A stretch of 64,000 nucleotides of DNA from Oncomelania hupensis (GCA_036898135.1 CM072523.1:37722281-37786280); one strand, 5' to 3'; shown: positions 32,262 to 43,381, numbered from the stretch's first letter. Notes: generated by a model from the letters alone, not told the origin. Translations and numbers: made by a program.

Positions 32262-32702
32262 AAAGATAAAGGTAAAGGTATCCCATAGCCTTGTGGCCGT
32301 AGGGGAGCGTGATGTTGGAGATCACACTTATCTTGGGCCAGCGTAATAAGGGTGATGCCCATCTCTCTCCCTCGCTGCTTTACCTTCCCCACCCTTAAGA
32401 GAGTAGGTCGCTGGTTCGAATCCCGGATTGGTCAACGTGTGATCATATTATTTTCCCCTTTACCAACAACTGGCCCGCTGGTGTCAGTATAAATCGGTCC
32501 AGTAGTCACCTATATGCGAAAGTGTCGTGTGACTATAATCTACAAACAGAGTAGGTACTCAGTCACCGTTGAGTCAACTGGGGGCGTTGTTATTTATCGC
32601 TTCACGTTTTGCGGTCACCCATCCAAGTGCTAACCGCACTGGACGGTGCTTAACTTGCGACACAGTAGCGAGTGCTCCAACCACTGCGCTATCCGACACC
32701 CC
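32262..32702 (-). repeat. 5S-rRNA-derived SINE, copy 1, interrupted
   Basis: On the minus strand the element starts GGGGTGTCGGATAGCGCAGT. It then carries AAGTTAAGCACCGTCC and GTTAGCACTTGGATGGGTGA-CCGC, which align with the internal promoter half of 5S rRNA (AAGCTAAGCA.., GTTAGTACTTGGATGGGAGA). A body with ACCTACTCTCTTAAGGGTGG and a (CTTTAC)n-like tail follows. The GATAGCGCAGTGG start also resembles a tRNA A-box, so the head could be a tRNA/5S hybrid. It is split by a tRNA-SINE at 32409-32547. Intact relatives are at 53490-53790 and 53887-54180. Confidence 0.82.
32409..32547 (+). mobile_element. 5'-truncated tRNA-derived SINE nested in the 5S SINE
   Basis: The sequence begins inside the tRNA head at CGCTGGTTCGAATCCCGGAT and runs to GTGTCGTGTGACTATAATCT, matching the body of the SINE at 18885-19097. 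The host repeat resumes exactly after the duplicated 9-mer AGAGTAGGT (32400-32408 and 32548-32556). Comparison with the uninterrupted copy near 53634 confirms the duplication. It therefore inserted by target-primed retroposition after the 5S SINE. Confidence 0.88.
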
Positions 32703-33265
32703 TAAATTGTGGATCCTTTTTTTTTTGGGAGGGGGAGGGAGAGGGAGAAGGGGGGGACCTGAAGATGTTTTTCCTGAGGACTTCAATCAGGCGCCTTCTG
32801 CTCGTGCTTCGGAGAAATCAATCCGTTGATCTTCACCAAGTCCAGGCGATACAATGACGAGCTGAACACAACCAAATGGCCATCTGCATAATATTATATG
32901 GCGCAAATCTATACACGCAAAACAATTGGCAGCATTAAAGGAGAGAGAGAGGGCTTTCCTATCATTCCCTCACACCACGGTTGATTAGGGACGAATGAGG
33001 ATTACCTCCAAGAATGCTGTTCAATCAACTCCAGTCCCTTGTCTGTAGGCGAGGCACCTTTATCGCTGGTGTTTTACACACACTGCCTGTCTCCGCCGTC
33101 TTATACTGTGTGGTGCCTCACCAGTGGCTAAAATCTGCTCCAACCAATTAGTCAAGATTAGTACATTTTCTTATCTTGTGCGTCTTATAAAATGCTGCGC
33201 TTTAGGTTTGGATTGTTTGTCAATTTCGCGTGAGGGTGAGGGGGAGGGTGGTGCAGTTTATAATA
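32703..33265. other. Non-coding stretch without recognised gene
   Basis: Contains a G-rich tract (32723-32757). No credible gene or repeat partner is recognised. Confidence 0.4.
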
Positions 33266-33270
33266 CATCA

Positions 33271-33320
33271 TTTTTGTTGTTGTTGTTGTTGTTGTTGTTG
33301 GTAGTAGTGGTAGTAGTGGT

Positions 33321-33376
<56 letters not shown>

Positions 33377-33382
33377 AAGTAA

Positions 33383-33461
<79 letters not shown>
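33271..33461. repeat. (TTG)n then (TAG)n microsatellite, target of LTR element
   Basis: TTG triplets to 33300, then TAG with CAG interruptions to 33461. The LTR retrotransposon starts immediately after, and the last five bases GTAGT (33457-33461) are duplicated at 40531-40535. Confidence 0.96.
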
Positions 33462-34567
33462 TGTCACGTGACCCGTGCGATTTACGTGGAAAACATAAAC
33501 ACACAGACCTCAAGTACAACTACTCATAAATTTTACAAGACCACACCGTTTTGCTGAGTTTTTTGTTGATGTTTCACTATTTCTGTTCTTTCATACACAT
33601 ATATACAACATGCACATCAATGAGGTGGAGTGAATGATGTCAAATGGTATATAGTCTTTAGATAACACCGATGATATCATTTTGTCGTTACAGAATCTTC
33701 ATACGAATAGTCATGTCACTGTAATCACACAGGTAGATTCACAAAGTTCAGCATTTGGAATGATGTCTTTGAATGATGTTCATTTCAAATGATCGAGGAT
33801 CGTAGAATTCATAAAATTGCAAATGTCCAGATCGTCCTCGATAAATAGAACTAACTAAAACTAAAAACTAAAACTGAATCCCAACACTAAAATGAAAAGT
33901 AGTAAAAACTAAAAATACTTGGAAAGTAGTCAAAACACCCAAACGGTGTCTGAATAAACTGGCTATGATACTCCTGCTATTACGGCTGCAGTACGCCTTT
34001 CACACAAATAATCTGTAGCATTGAATCGTTGCTTACATCGCCAACCATCTTATCGCTGCTGACAGAATTTGCCAAAATGGAAGTGTAGCTACCTCAGCAT
34101 ACCAAATCTTCCAATGTTCGTGACTAAATGCTCTTCACAGTAGTCCTATTTGAAACCAACATGTTTCCACATCAACATAGGCTGTGATCCATTTACAACA
34201 CAACGCTTTTTTAGTGGTAAAAAAGTCGAAAAACCGTTTGTTAGGCCAGCGCCTATTGCACGTGAGTCTCCCTCTTCCAGAGTTTCCTGCAGACTGATTT
34301 TCAACCGTGAAAAATGTGCGTTCCTACGCGACAAGGCTTTTCTCTGCAAATCATTGGTCCTCGAATTGACACAATACAAAAATAAAAACAAATGACGAAA
34401 GCTCCAAAATGACGCATCTGCTACGTCATTCAATATTTGTGTGTTCGTCTCGGTACTTTACGAAACAGAATAATTATTGAAAACTTTTACCTTCAACAAT
34501 ATTATTTTTAAACAACGTTATAATATACAGCGTATGAACGTATCTCTATGGAGCTTGTATCGCGACA
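33462..34567 (-). repeat. 3' LTR of retrotransposon 1 (shortened)
   Basis: 1106 bp, starting (plus strand) TGTCACGTGACCCGTGCGAT and ending TGTATCGCGACA. Compared with the other LTR it lacks about 406 bp after AATGGTATA (near 33652). TATA occurs on both sides of the missing segment, suggesting microhomology deletion. Confidence 0.95.
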
Positions 34568-34572
34568 TCAAG

Positions 34573-34583
34573 CCCCCCCTTTT
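34573..34583 (-). promoter_or_regulatory. Polypurine tract of retrotransposon 1
   Basis: The minus strand reads AAAAGGGGGGG just upstream of the 3' LTR and 20 bp past the stop codon of the ORF. This is the expected primer site for plus-strand DNA synthesis. Confidence 0.85.
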
Positions 34584-34602
34584 GAAGCTAAAACTCTCAG
34601 TT

Positions 34603-37600
34603 TTAGTTGACCTCATCGTGGTACATGCGACTGAGATAGTCCGCACCCACATTATCATTTCCTTTGATGACTTTCACCACGAAATCATGCTGTTGCAATT
34701 GTAGCGCCCACCTCATCAATCTGCCGTTTTCCGTTCTTGACTTCTTGAGGTAATGCAACGGTTGGTGATCAGTTTCGAGAGTGAATTTTCGACCAAACAG
34801 ATAAGGTTCGAATTTCTTGATTCCCCACACTGCACCAAGGCATTCCCGTTCAATTGTCGAGTAGTTTCCTTCTGCCTGACTCAGTTTTCTGCTTGCATAT
34901 GCCACCGGTTGAAGTCCTTCACCGTGGTCTTGCATTAATACTGCTCCAACAGCTCTATCTGATGCATCCGTTCTCAACGTGTATGGGAGTGAGTTGTCCG
35001 GCAATAACATAACAGGTTTTGCAGTCAGATGTTCCTTCAGTGTGGAAAAGCTATTTTCTGCCTCTTCCGTCCACACTACCTTGTCAGGTTGCTTCGCTTT
35101 GGTCATGTCGGTCAGTGGTGTTGCTATCTTAGCAAAGTTTGGTACAAACTTTCTGTAATAGCCAGCCAATCCCAAAAATGCTCTGACTTCTTTCTTTGTT
35201 CTTGGTCTTGTTGCTTGTTGCAATTTCTTGATTTTATCATCTTCCGGTTTGATTTTCCCTTTTCCAATTTGATGTCCTAGATATTCAAGTTCATCAAACC
35301 CGATGAAACACTTGGAAGGTTTTGCTGTCAAGTTTACTTCCTCTAAGCGCTTTAGCACTGTTTCCAATGCTTCCAGATGTTGTTCCCATGTCTCTGTTGC
35401 AATCAGGATGTCATCCATGAAATTATCAACATCTTCTCTGTTCAGTGGTCCTAGCAGTTTTCTCATCATCCTTGAAAACACTGCTCCTGCAGTTTTCAAT
35501 CCAAATGGCATTGTCACCCATTGGAATTGTCCTGAGGGTGTATGAAACGCTGTTTTGGGTCTGTCCTTTTCTTTGACGGGTATTTGCCAATATCCTTTGG
35601 AAAGGTCTAGCTTTGAGAAATATTTTGCTTTCCCAAGTTTGGAAAATAGTTGTTCAATGTCAGGAATGGGTTCTGCGTCAAACTCAACTACATCGTTCAA
35701 CTTGCGGTAGTCTATGCAGAATCTGACAGAATCATCCTTCTTTTTCACTAATACAATAGGAGCACTGTATGCTGATACGCAGGGTTCAATCACTCCTAAC
35801 TTTAGCATGTCTTGAACTTCCTCTTTTACCGTTTCAACTGCTGCATGCGGCAATGGATACTGACGCACGAAAACTGGTTCCTTTTTCGTTACGCGCAGTT
35901 CACACTCCTCTAATCTCGTCTTTCCAGGTAGTTCAGTGAGTACTGCTGATCTTTTCTTGCATATTTTGTTAACTTGGTCTCTCTGTTTTCCAGTTAGCTT
36001 ATCGCAGATTTGTACATCTTTCGCAGATTCCTTGGGTTTTAAGGACAATGTTGGTAAGCTTGTCAGCACTGGGTTGAATTCATCCCTTTGTTCGTCATTG
36101 TCTTCTTGAATTACCATTGCTACGCGTACAGTATCTGTTTCACGCTCAACATAGGGCTTTAGTAGGTTAGCGTGATATACTCTCCCTAATGGTATTTTCC
36201 CGTTGTTCTCTTTGTTAGATGTATTTCGCTGGCATGTGTCGCACGAAGCGCAATATCGTCTGATATCTCCGCATACTCCAGGCCAATAAGAATCTGCCCA
36301 TACTCTCCCTCTGGTTTTTCTTGCGCCTAAGTGTCCGCCCATAGGTGTGTCATGTGCAAGTTTCAATACTTCATCTCGGTATTGCTTGGGTACTACCACT
36401 TGGCTGAATTTGTTCCCATTTTCTTCAAATTCGCGTCGCAGAATTCCATTTTTCCACAAATAGCGTGCTTTTCTCGCCTGCTTGGATTTTCCATGTCCAA
36501 CTTCATTCGCTTCTCGACGTACTTTTTCTAAAGTTTCGTCTGTAAGTTGCGCCTTCCTCAAATCGTCTTTTGACACGTTGATGATGTCTGCTTTTGTTGT
36601 TTTTAATTCTTTCATTTCCTTAGCCTTCGCTGCAGCCCTTGTTTTCACTTCTGCACAAATATCTCTTCTTGGATATACTGAGATGTGTCCCTTGTTTGTT
36701 GACGTTATATACCGTTGGTTTCCCACCAGAACTGGTATTACGGGTCTTGGCATCACAATTACGTCAGCTTCTCCTTTGAAGAATGGTGTGTCTAGTTCAA
36801 CTCTGGCTACTGGTACATCCTGAGTATCATTAGATGCAAACTTTACATTTCGTATATCTCCTGTGTACTTTTCTTTGGGTACAAGTTTAGTATCCACAAC
36901 ACTGATTGTTGCTCCTGTGTCGCGCAATCCTTGTGTTTCGACTCCTTCAACTCTCACTTGGCATAGCGGTTCATAGGTGATCTTGCTACACTCATCGCAT
37001 AGTGGCTTGTTCACTACAGCTACGATGGGTTCTTCGCTGGTTGGTACACTGACTCGAAGTGCATGGTAATCAATGTGGTCTGAATCATTTTCTTCATCTC
37101 CACTGCCGGATTCACTGCTGTTACGCGGTACGTAAACGCAAAACGCTCTGTGTTTCCTTTTCGGACAGTGTGCTATTCTGTGAGGTCCTCCACAATTGAA
37201 ACATTCTAGTCTAGTGTGCGAACGCGATCTTTCCGGTTTGTCGGTCGATCTATGCTCCGTCTTTTCAGCATCCACTGATGTAGATTGTTCCTTATGGTTA
37301 TATTTGTCATCTCTGCGCTGGTGGTGATCTTGATGTCTCGTTCTTAACTTGTCTTGGTGTCGCACTCGGAACTTGTCTTGATGTCTTTCTCCAGCTCTCG
37401 CTTGTTCATAAGCTTCCGCTGCGTCAACTGCTGTCTCTGATGTAGTAGGTCTTTTTTCCCTTACGAATCGGGCTTCATCTTGAGGTAGACCATCAAGAAA
37501 AATTTCTGTCACCAATTGGTCAAACAATTCGTCGAATGATTTTCTTCTCCCGGTCAAGTCAAACCATCTCTCCACCCACAACGACAATCTGCCAAACCAA

Positions 37601-38244
37601 TCTTTTGCTGTTTCTTCTGGTTTCTTCTTTGCTGACTTGAATTTACGTCTGTACTCTTCTGACGTAAGTTGGAACTTTTTCATCAGTTCATGCTTTAAAT
37701 CTTCATAATTCGCCAAATCGATTTGCTTCATTTGTGCTGTGGCTTCTCGAGCTTTGCCCTTCAATAATGAAAGTAGGCGTATGCCCCATTGATCTTCAGA
37801 ATATCCTTCTGCTGCCATGATCTTCTCAAACTGCCACAGGTATGCTTCTAAATCATCTCCATCTTCGTAGTACGGCAATTTGATTTTTGCTCCTTTATTT
37901 CCGCCTCCGTTCATGGATGATCGCGACGAAGTAGCTGTCGCATTTTGTTCTCTTTGAGCGTACAATTCTAATTCGCGCATTTTCAAGGCTAATTCTGCTT
38001 CTAGTCTTTTGTCTTCTCTTTCTCTTTCTGCTGCTTCTCTTTCTCTTTCTGCTTCTCTTTCTTCCTTCCTCCTCTCTTCAACATAATGGGCCAGGTCTTT
38101 CCCTGTGAAACCGAGGAGTTCACCATCCTCTTTCCACACTTGCATGTTTGTTCTGGCTTTCTGAGTTGAATTTTCCACAGCAGAATTATTAGAATCTTGA
38201 GTTTGCTGAGCGTTAACATTTTTCTTTTTGCTCGGTGGTGCCAT
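34603..38244 (-). CDS. Gag-PR-(INT remnant)-RT-RNase H polyprotein
   Basis: 1213 residues in one uninterrupted frame. A charged coiled coil (about 55-100) precedes the capsid-type Gag domain (120-285) and a CFNCGGPHRIAHC zinc knuckle (348-360). Protease has the active-site motif RDTGAT (441-446). The integrase HHCC domain follows (H631, H638, C668, C671; WPGVCGDIRRYCASCDTCQR). Only about 17 residues then separate it from VYHANLLKPYVERE (689-702), the C-terminal edge of integrase. The DDE core is therefore absent. RT spans about 795-985 with SKLDLSKGYW, MPFGLKTAGAVF and NFMDD (941-945). RNase H has RTDAS (1091-1095), IERE, ETDHQPL and ends at ADYLSRM. Particle formation and reverse transcription may be possible; integration needs help. 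Confidence 0.95.
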   Translation of the reverse strand: MAPPSKKKNVNAQQTQDSNNSAVENSTQKARTNMQVWKEDGELLGFTGKDLAHYVEERRKEEREAEREREAAEREREDKRLEAELALKMRELELYAQREQNATATSSRSSMNGGGNKGAKIKLPYYEDGDDLEAYLWQFEKIMAAEGYSEDQWGIRLLSLLKGKAREATAQMKQIDLANYEDLKHELMKKFQLTSEEYRRKFKSAKKKPEETAKDWFGRLSLWVERWFDLTGRRKSFDELFDQLVTEIFLDGLPQDEARFVREKRPTTSETAVDAAEAYEQARAGERHQDKFRVRHQDKLRTRHQDHHQRRDDKYNHKEQSTSVDAEKTEHRSTDKPERSRSHTRLECFNCGGPHRIAHCPKRKHRAFCVYVPRNSSESGSGDEENDSDHIDYHALRVSVPTSEEPIVAVVNKPLCDECSKITYEPLCQVRVEGVETQGLRDTGATISVVDTKLVPKEKYTGDIRNVKFASNDTQDVPVARVELDTPFFKGEADVIVMPRPVIPVLVGNQRYITSTNKGHISVYPRRDICAEVKTRAAAKAKEMKELKTTKADIINVSKDDLRKAQLTDETLEKVRREANEVGHGKSKQARKARYLWKNGILRREFEENGNKFSQVVVPKQYRDEVLKLAHDTPMGGHLGARKTRGRVWADSYWPGVCGDIRRYCASCDTCQRNTSNKENNGKIPLGRVYHANLLKPYVERETDTVRVAMVIQEDNDEQRDEFNPVLTSLPTLSLKPKESAKDVQICDKLTGKQRDQVNKICKKRSAVLTELPGKTRLEECELRVTKKEPVFVRQYPLPHAAVETVKEEVQDMLKLGVIEPCVSAYSAPIVLVKKKDDSVRFCIDYRKLNDVVEFDAEPIPDIEQLFSKLGKAKYFSKLDLSKGYWQIPVKEKDRPKTAFHTPSGQFQWVTMPFGLKTAGAVFSRMMRKLLGPLNREDVDNFMDDILIATETWEQHLEALETVLKRLEEVNLTAKPSKCFIGFDELEYLGHQIGKGKIKPEDDKIKKLQQATRPRTKKEVRAFLGLAGYYRKFVPNFAKIATPLTDMTKAKQPDKVVWTEEAENSFSTLKEHLTAKPVMLLPDNSLPYTLRTDASDRAVGAVLMQDHGEGLQPVAYASRKLSQAEGNYSTIERECLGAVWGIKKFEPYLFGRKFTLETDHQPLHYLKKSRTENGRLMRWALQLQQHDFVVKVIKGNDNVGADYLSRMYHDEVN

Positions 38245-39018
38245 CTTATTTTGGAAACGAACTATACGTCACGCTGTAAATTATTTACGCAAAGAAAAAA
38301 TCGACGTCACTATCAGCTGACGTCATACGTTCCGTAAACACCGACACGTGTGTTTATGCCGCTCTAAAACAAAAAAAACATTAACTTCACTGAAAACCCT
38401 ACTGATTATAAAACAACCGATCCTTCTTATCACGATTCCTTCTTGTGATAATTTCTGCCTCTACAGAAATCGGAGTTGTCTTATAAACCTTCAGTCAATT
38501 CATCATTATGAAGTTAATATCGCGAATCACTTACTACGTGTCCCCACTCCACGTGTACACGCTTGTGTTCGCAAATCGGCGTTACTAACCGATTTTATTG
38601 ATCAACATCAATATGAAACGCGAATACTAATAATCGCGTTTTGCTATACAACTATAGCTGGAAACGTTCCGGAATTCAAAAGAATTACGGACGACGGTGT
38701 CGATCTGAAAACAACAATGGGTCAGATGACTGTGGTCGGCTAATGTTCGCACAAAGCGTAGCGAGGTTATTAATCCGCCCAGATCGTATAAGCGCCCGCC
38801 AACCGCCCACAATATCAGCAAAACGATGGTCAAGTAGAATTACGTGACCTTGATGTTACACCACTAGTTGGAAAGAATTGGACTACTCCAAGTTCGAATC
38901 CCTAGACGTGACTCATGCACTGTCTTTAGACTAGTTTATGTGTAAGGTAAGTACTGCTACTTAACATAGAATTACGTAAATTTATACGTGTTCTTATCCC
39001 GGCTTGGCCCCCAAATTA
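38245..39018 (-). other. 5' leader of retrotransposon 1
   Basis: 774 bp of untranslated sequence between the 5' LTR and the Gag start. No other coding sequence is credible. A B-box-like GTTCGAATCCC occurs near 38892 without a matching A-box. Confidence 0.7.
38996..39013 (-). promoter_or_regulatory. Probable primer-binding site of retrotransposon 1
   Basis: On the minus strand TGGGGGCCAAGCCGGGAT begins five bases inside the 5' LTR and starts with TGG, as expected for pairing with a tRNA 3' CCA end. The tRNA species is not identified. Confidence 0.55.
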
Positions 39019-40530
39019 TGTCACGTGACCCGTGCGATTTACGTGGAAAACATAAACACACAGACCTCAAGTACAACTACTCATAAATTTTACAAGACCA
39101 CACCGTTTTGCTGAGTTTTTTGTTGATGTTTCACTATTTCTGTTCTTTCATACACATATATACAACATGCACATCAATGAGGTGGAGTGAATGATGTCAA
39201 ATGGTATAATGCATGCACATATATATATTGATGCTACAATGTATAACTTATTACTTATTTATCTTAATATGAACTAATACTTGATCATTTTCCTCGACGA
39301 TCCATTCAAGACATAATTAGCATTATGAATCTACTCACAGTTTGTCAGCTCCAGCTTCAACACGTAATAATCAAAGAATGAGTGTTTTCAGTCAGACAGT
39401 CAGGTCTTTGCATTTTCTTTCACACGTAGAATAGCTCCTTGTCGTAGATCTTCCGTGGATATGACTTCTCGTAATGTCAATATGCAAACTCCTATTAGAG
39501 CCCAGCTTCCACTCGTTTATAAAAGTTATTATATGTTGAACCTCAAAGTCGTAGATCTTTATAGTTCAATGTTATTCTCACGACAGGTTATTTGTTGATA
39601 TCAGTAGTAATATATAGTCTTTAGATAACACCGATGATATCATTTTGTCGTTACAGAATCTTCATACGAATAGTCATGTCACTGTAATCACACAGGTAGA
39701 TTCACAAAGTTCAGCATTTGGAATGATGTCTTTGAATGATGTTCATTTCAAATGATCGAGGATCGTAGAATTCATAAAATTGCAAATGTCCAGATCGTCC
39801 TCGATAAATAGAACTAACTAAAACTAAAAACTAAAACTGAATCCCAACACTAAAATGAAAAGTAGTAAAAACTAAAAATACTTGGAAAGTAGTCAAAACA
39901 CCCAAACGGTGTCTGAATAAACTGGCTATGATACTCCTGCTATTACGGCTGCAGTACGCCTTTCACACAAATAATCTGTAGCATTGAATCGTTGCTTACA
40001 TCGCCAACCATCTTATCGCTGCTGACAGAATTTGCCAAAATGGAAGTGTAGCTACCTCAGCATACCAAATCTTCCAATGTTCGTGACTAAATGCTCTTCA
40101 CAGTAGTCCTATTTGAAACCAACATGTTTCCACATCAACATAGGCTGTGATCCATTTACAACACAACGCTTTTTTAGTGGTAAAAAAGTCGAAAAACCGT
40201 TTGTTAGGCCAGCGCCTATTGCACGTGAGTCTCCCTCTTCCAGAGTTTCCTGCAGACTGATTTTCAACCGTGAAAAATTTGCGTTCCTACGCGACAAGGC
40301 TTTTCTCTGCAAATCATTGGTCCTCGAATTGACACAATACAAAAATAAAAACAAATGACGAAAGCTCCAAAATGACGCATCTGCTACGTCATTCAATATT
40401 TGTGTGTTCGTCTCGGTACTTTACGAAACAGAATAATTATTGAAAACTTTTACCTTCAACAATATTATTTTTAAACAACGTTATAATATACAGCGTATGA
40501 ACGTATCTCTATGGAGCTTGTATCGCGACA
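39019..40530 (-). repeat. 5' LTR of retrotransposon 1 (full-length)
   Basis: 1512 bp with TGT...ACA ends. It includes the 406-bp segment (about 39209-39614) missing from the other LTR. Short ORFs at 40109-40396 also occur in the other LTR and are fortuitous. Confidence 0.95.
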
Positions 40531-40535
40531 GTAGT

Positions 40536-42090
40536 GTCGGGTTGGTTATTTTATAACGTCTTTTTCCCCACCAAGACGGAAAAGACCACACACTCACATT
40601 CAGACACGTATTTGAATAGGTACGTCTGTACATACACACAAACGTAATTTATAACCGCTGTAAAGCATTAGTAACAATGGCAGTTAAAGAAAACGAGCGA
40701 CTGGAGAATTGATCGAAGCTGTTGGCAATCATAATCCCACGTTTAATCATTGTTCATGTTTTTAACTGAGGTTATTGTATTTACTTATGGGGGTTTGAGG
40801 GGAAGAATATGATGAATACAATACATAATACTTGTTTTAGAGTTAAGAGCTCACCAATGCACTTCACATTTTTACAATATTTGGTTGTCATAGGTGAAAC
40901 TGATCTGGAAATTCCACCATTTATTAACTTTTTCTATTAAACTGAAGTTTCTTTACAACATTGTTTTCACTATTGTTTTGAATTTCTTTGCAAGATATTA
41001 GTATTTTAATTGGCATATAATTAATATTTCAGCATCTCATTTTGCAGCACGATCAGCCCAATCGTTACAGAGAAATCCACTATGTCAAGTAAAATTGTGT
41101 ATTGCCTTGTTGTCGGCAAAATACGTTACTTGAGCTGAAGTAGTTTTGTACCGTCTTTTACTTCAATTCACACTTTTCTGCTATCCTATGCACCAACGGG
41201 AATCCCCCATGTAAGAGGGGTAACTCTTTCCGTTACCGTGAAACATACTTCCGGTTTCTTTCTCCGCGTATAGTTTGTATAGTTTATCCGAGTGTTTTGA
41301 ACGAGTTATTTCCAAATAGTCAAGAATATGTCGAATCACATGAGAAAGCGTTGGTGGGAGCATAAAAGAGAAAGTGTTGCAGAGAATGTCTGATGGATTT
41401 GAAGTTCCAGTTGTGACAGTCAAGTTTACAGTGGGAAGACATTGTGTCACTGGCCACCGGTATCGTACCCTCACATAGTCAACTACTTCGTGTTTTGTGA
41501 AGGTTGCGACGGCGAAGCTATGGAAAACTACAAGAGTCTTCAGGTCCTGTTTCACTTTCTGTCGATGATCGTTCTTTAATCGTTGTATCGCTAGCTCTTC
41601 CATCTGACGACTGGCGTTTTCGTGGTGGCTTTCTGCCGATCTTCACTTTGCTGTCGTAACCAAGAAACAGCTGGGCAGATGGATTTTGAATGGTGGTGAA
41701 TAGACGCGTAAAATGAAATAAACGCACACCAACTCACGTAAACTGAGCTAGACACTTTGTCAAATGTTTTTCTTAGATCTTGTTATACTTCGGTTGAACT
41801 GAGCCCAAACACAATAATAAGAACACGCTTTCTGCCTGCAACACGTGAGACATATAAATTACAGAAAAGAAGAACAAAAGATGGATAGCCGGCTGCATCA
41901 CACTATCAACTCAGCGCAGAAATGAATACTTTGTATCATGAAAGGTGCTTGCAGTTGCACAGGCATTCCTGCCTAGAACTATAGACACAGAGATGCGTTT
42001 TGCTGTAACTAAGAAACAGTTGCCCATTATTTTATGAATATTCTTGGCACCGTGATTATTCTTGGCACAAAATATCCATCAACCATGTAA
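40536..42090. other. Flanking DNA with one unassigned ORF
   Basis: Mostly AT-rich. A 140-codon minus-strand ORF (41181-41603) begins MEELAIQRLKNDHRQKVKQD, and an overlapping frame upstream (41518-41727) is rich in Lys, Arg and Ser. Composition is not low-complexity, but I recognise no domain and no splice model. It may be chance, an exon or an old transposon ORF. Confidence 0.35.
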
Positions 42091-42364
42091 TATGCACTCT
42101 TCTTGGGTGGGGTGAGTGTGTGAGTGTGTGTGTATGTGTGTGTTTTTGTCCACTTGTGTGTGCGTGCGCGTGTGTGTGAGTGTGTGTGTGTAGACTTATG
42201 TATGTGGAAGACAATGGAAAAGGTGGTGGAGTGTGGGAGTCCAATATTTGGAAATGACATCTATCATCTAACTAAAAGAAAAACAGATTGGTGTGTATAA
42301 TACAAATTATGAAAGTTCATTTGACCGTAAGATTCAACCAACACACGGATTGATGACTATATTC

Positions 42365-42571
42365 TCAGTACAACTTATGTTAATCTGATGAATAAAATTT
42401 GATACAACAACGACTATATTCTCGATCCCTTCTGCTTACCGTAACCGTTAGGTAAACTCTAGATTCTACCATCACTACAATTTAAAGTGTTCTGATGAAT
42501 AAACTTGAATCATCATCATCATCATCATCATCATCACATCATCATCATCATCATCATCATCATCATTATCA
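42365..42571 (+). repeat. Repeat R7 copies and (ATC)n microsatellite
   Basis: AGTACAACTTATGTTAATCT, GATGAATAAAATTTGATACA-AC (42367-42410) is followed by a second fragment with CTGATGAATAAACTTGAA (42490) leading straight into ATC triplets (42508-42571). The tail-like position of the triplets suggests a retroposon 3' end. Confidence 0.65.
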
Positions 42572-42599
42572 ACAACAACAACACCAAAAACAACAGGTA

Positions 42600-43000
42600 C
42601 AAGATACAAGATCATTTATTGTCCCCATTAACCAAACTAAAAAAAATTTTGACAAGCAAAATCAACAACAACAACAACAACACATCAACAACAACGATGT
42701 TGCCATACACATCTGAATGCTGAATAGCAGGGGATTCTGAGGTTTGCGCCAGGCTGACTCAATCATTTCAAGGGTAACGCTCATAGTGCTCTGACACTCG
42801 GTGTGATCAATTCTGTTTACAAGTTTTTGATAAAGGTTCGTATCTATCATTGCTAATAGGACAAAGCCACGCGGGTTGTGTGTGGTGCTGTTTGTTTTTA
42901 TTTTTTTAAAACAGCTAGGCAGAAATAGGATTCTTCTTGTGTATTTCCGGTCTGACCTTTGAAGTTTATTGCGTGTTTGTCTGTGTGTGGGCTTATTATT
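42600..43000. other. Non-coding stretch without recognised gene
   Basis: A CAA-rich run (42660-42695) and otherwise mixed sequence. Nothing identifiable. Confidence 0.4.
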
Positions 43001-43004
43001 TCAT

Positions 43005-43165
43005 CAATCTTATATAGCGCTTTTCCAGCTCAAGAGCTGCTCAAGGCGCTGACCGATACAGGATTTACCTCAAGCCGCCCGAGGCGCCCACTTGCAGCCT
43101 TTGGTTGCACTGTCTGACGCTCTGACGACTAAGCACAATCTTAGGCGACCAGGGACGGGGGAGAA
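43005..43165 (+). repeat. GCGC-type interspersed repeat, copy 5
   Basis: Closest relative of copy 1: TTATATAGCGCTTTTCCAGC, TCAAGAGCTGCTCAAGGCGC, GACCGATACAGGATTTACCT, GCAGCCTTTGGTTGCACTGT and CACAATCTTAGGCGACCAGG are all present in order. Confidence 0.85.
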
Positions 43166-43260
43166 GGGACAACTATACACTTAAACAACCATCAGACTAA
43201 TAGCAACAGTAAGACGGCCAGTGCTCACAGCCAATGTTTATGTCCGTGCCAACGGATTGC

Positions 43261-43318
43261 TTGTTTCTTTCTTTCTATCTTTCTTTCCTTTTTTTTCTTT
43301 TTTTTTCTTCTTTTCTTT

Positions 43319-43381
<63 letters not shown>

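Larger units (their letters stand above)
33462..40530 (-). mobile_element. Ty3/gypsy LTR retrotransposon 1 (Gmr1-like gene order)
   Basis: This 7.07-kb element lies on the minus strand with TG...CA-ended LTRs and a perfect 5-bp duplication GTAGT (33457-33461, 40531-40535). The internal region holds one ORF with order Gag, protease, integrase zinc domain, RT, RNase H. The usual Ty3/gypsy order puts integrase last; integrase before RT is known from the Gmr1-like group. The integrase catalytic core is missing. The LTRs differ by at least one base (34316 versus 40279) and by a 406-bp indel, so insertion is fairly recent. It can hardly integrate on its own. Confidence 0.95.

Noticed and set aside
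33268..33519. Poly-Val/Ala, poly-Thr and poly-Tyr ORFs
   Set aside because: All are frames of the (TAG)n/(TTG)n array at the LTR insertion site.
38850..38935. tRNA-like sequence in the leader of LTR element 1
   Set aside because: Only a B-box-like GTTCGAATCCC is present; no A-box at proper spacing and no cloverleaf.
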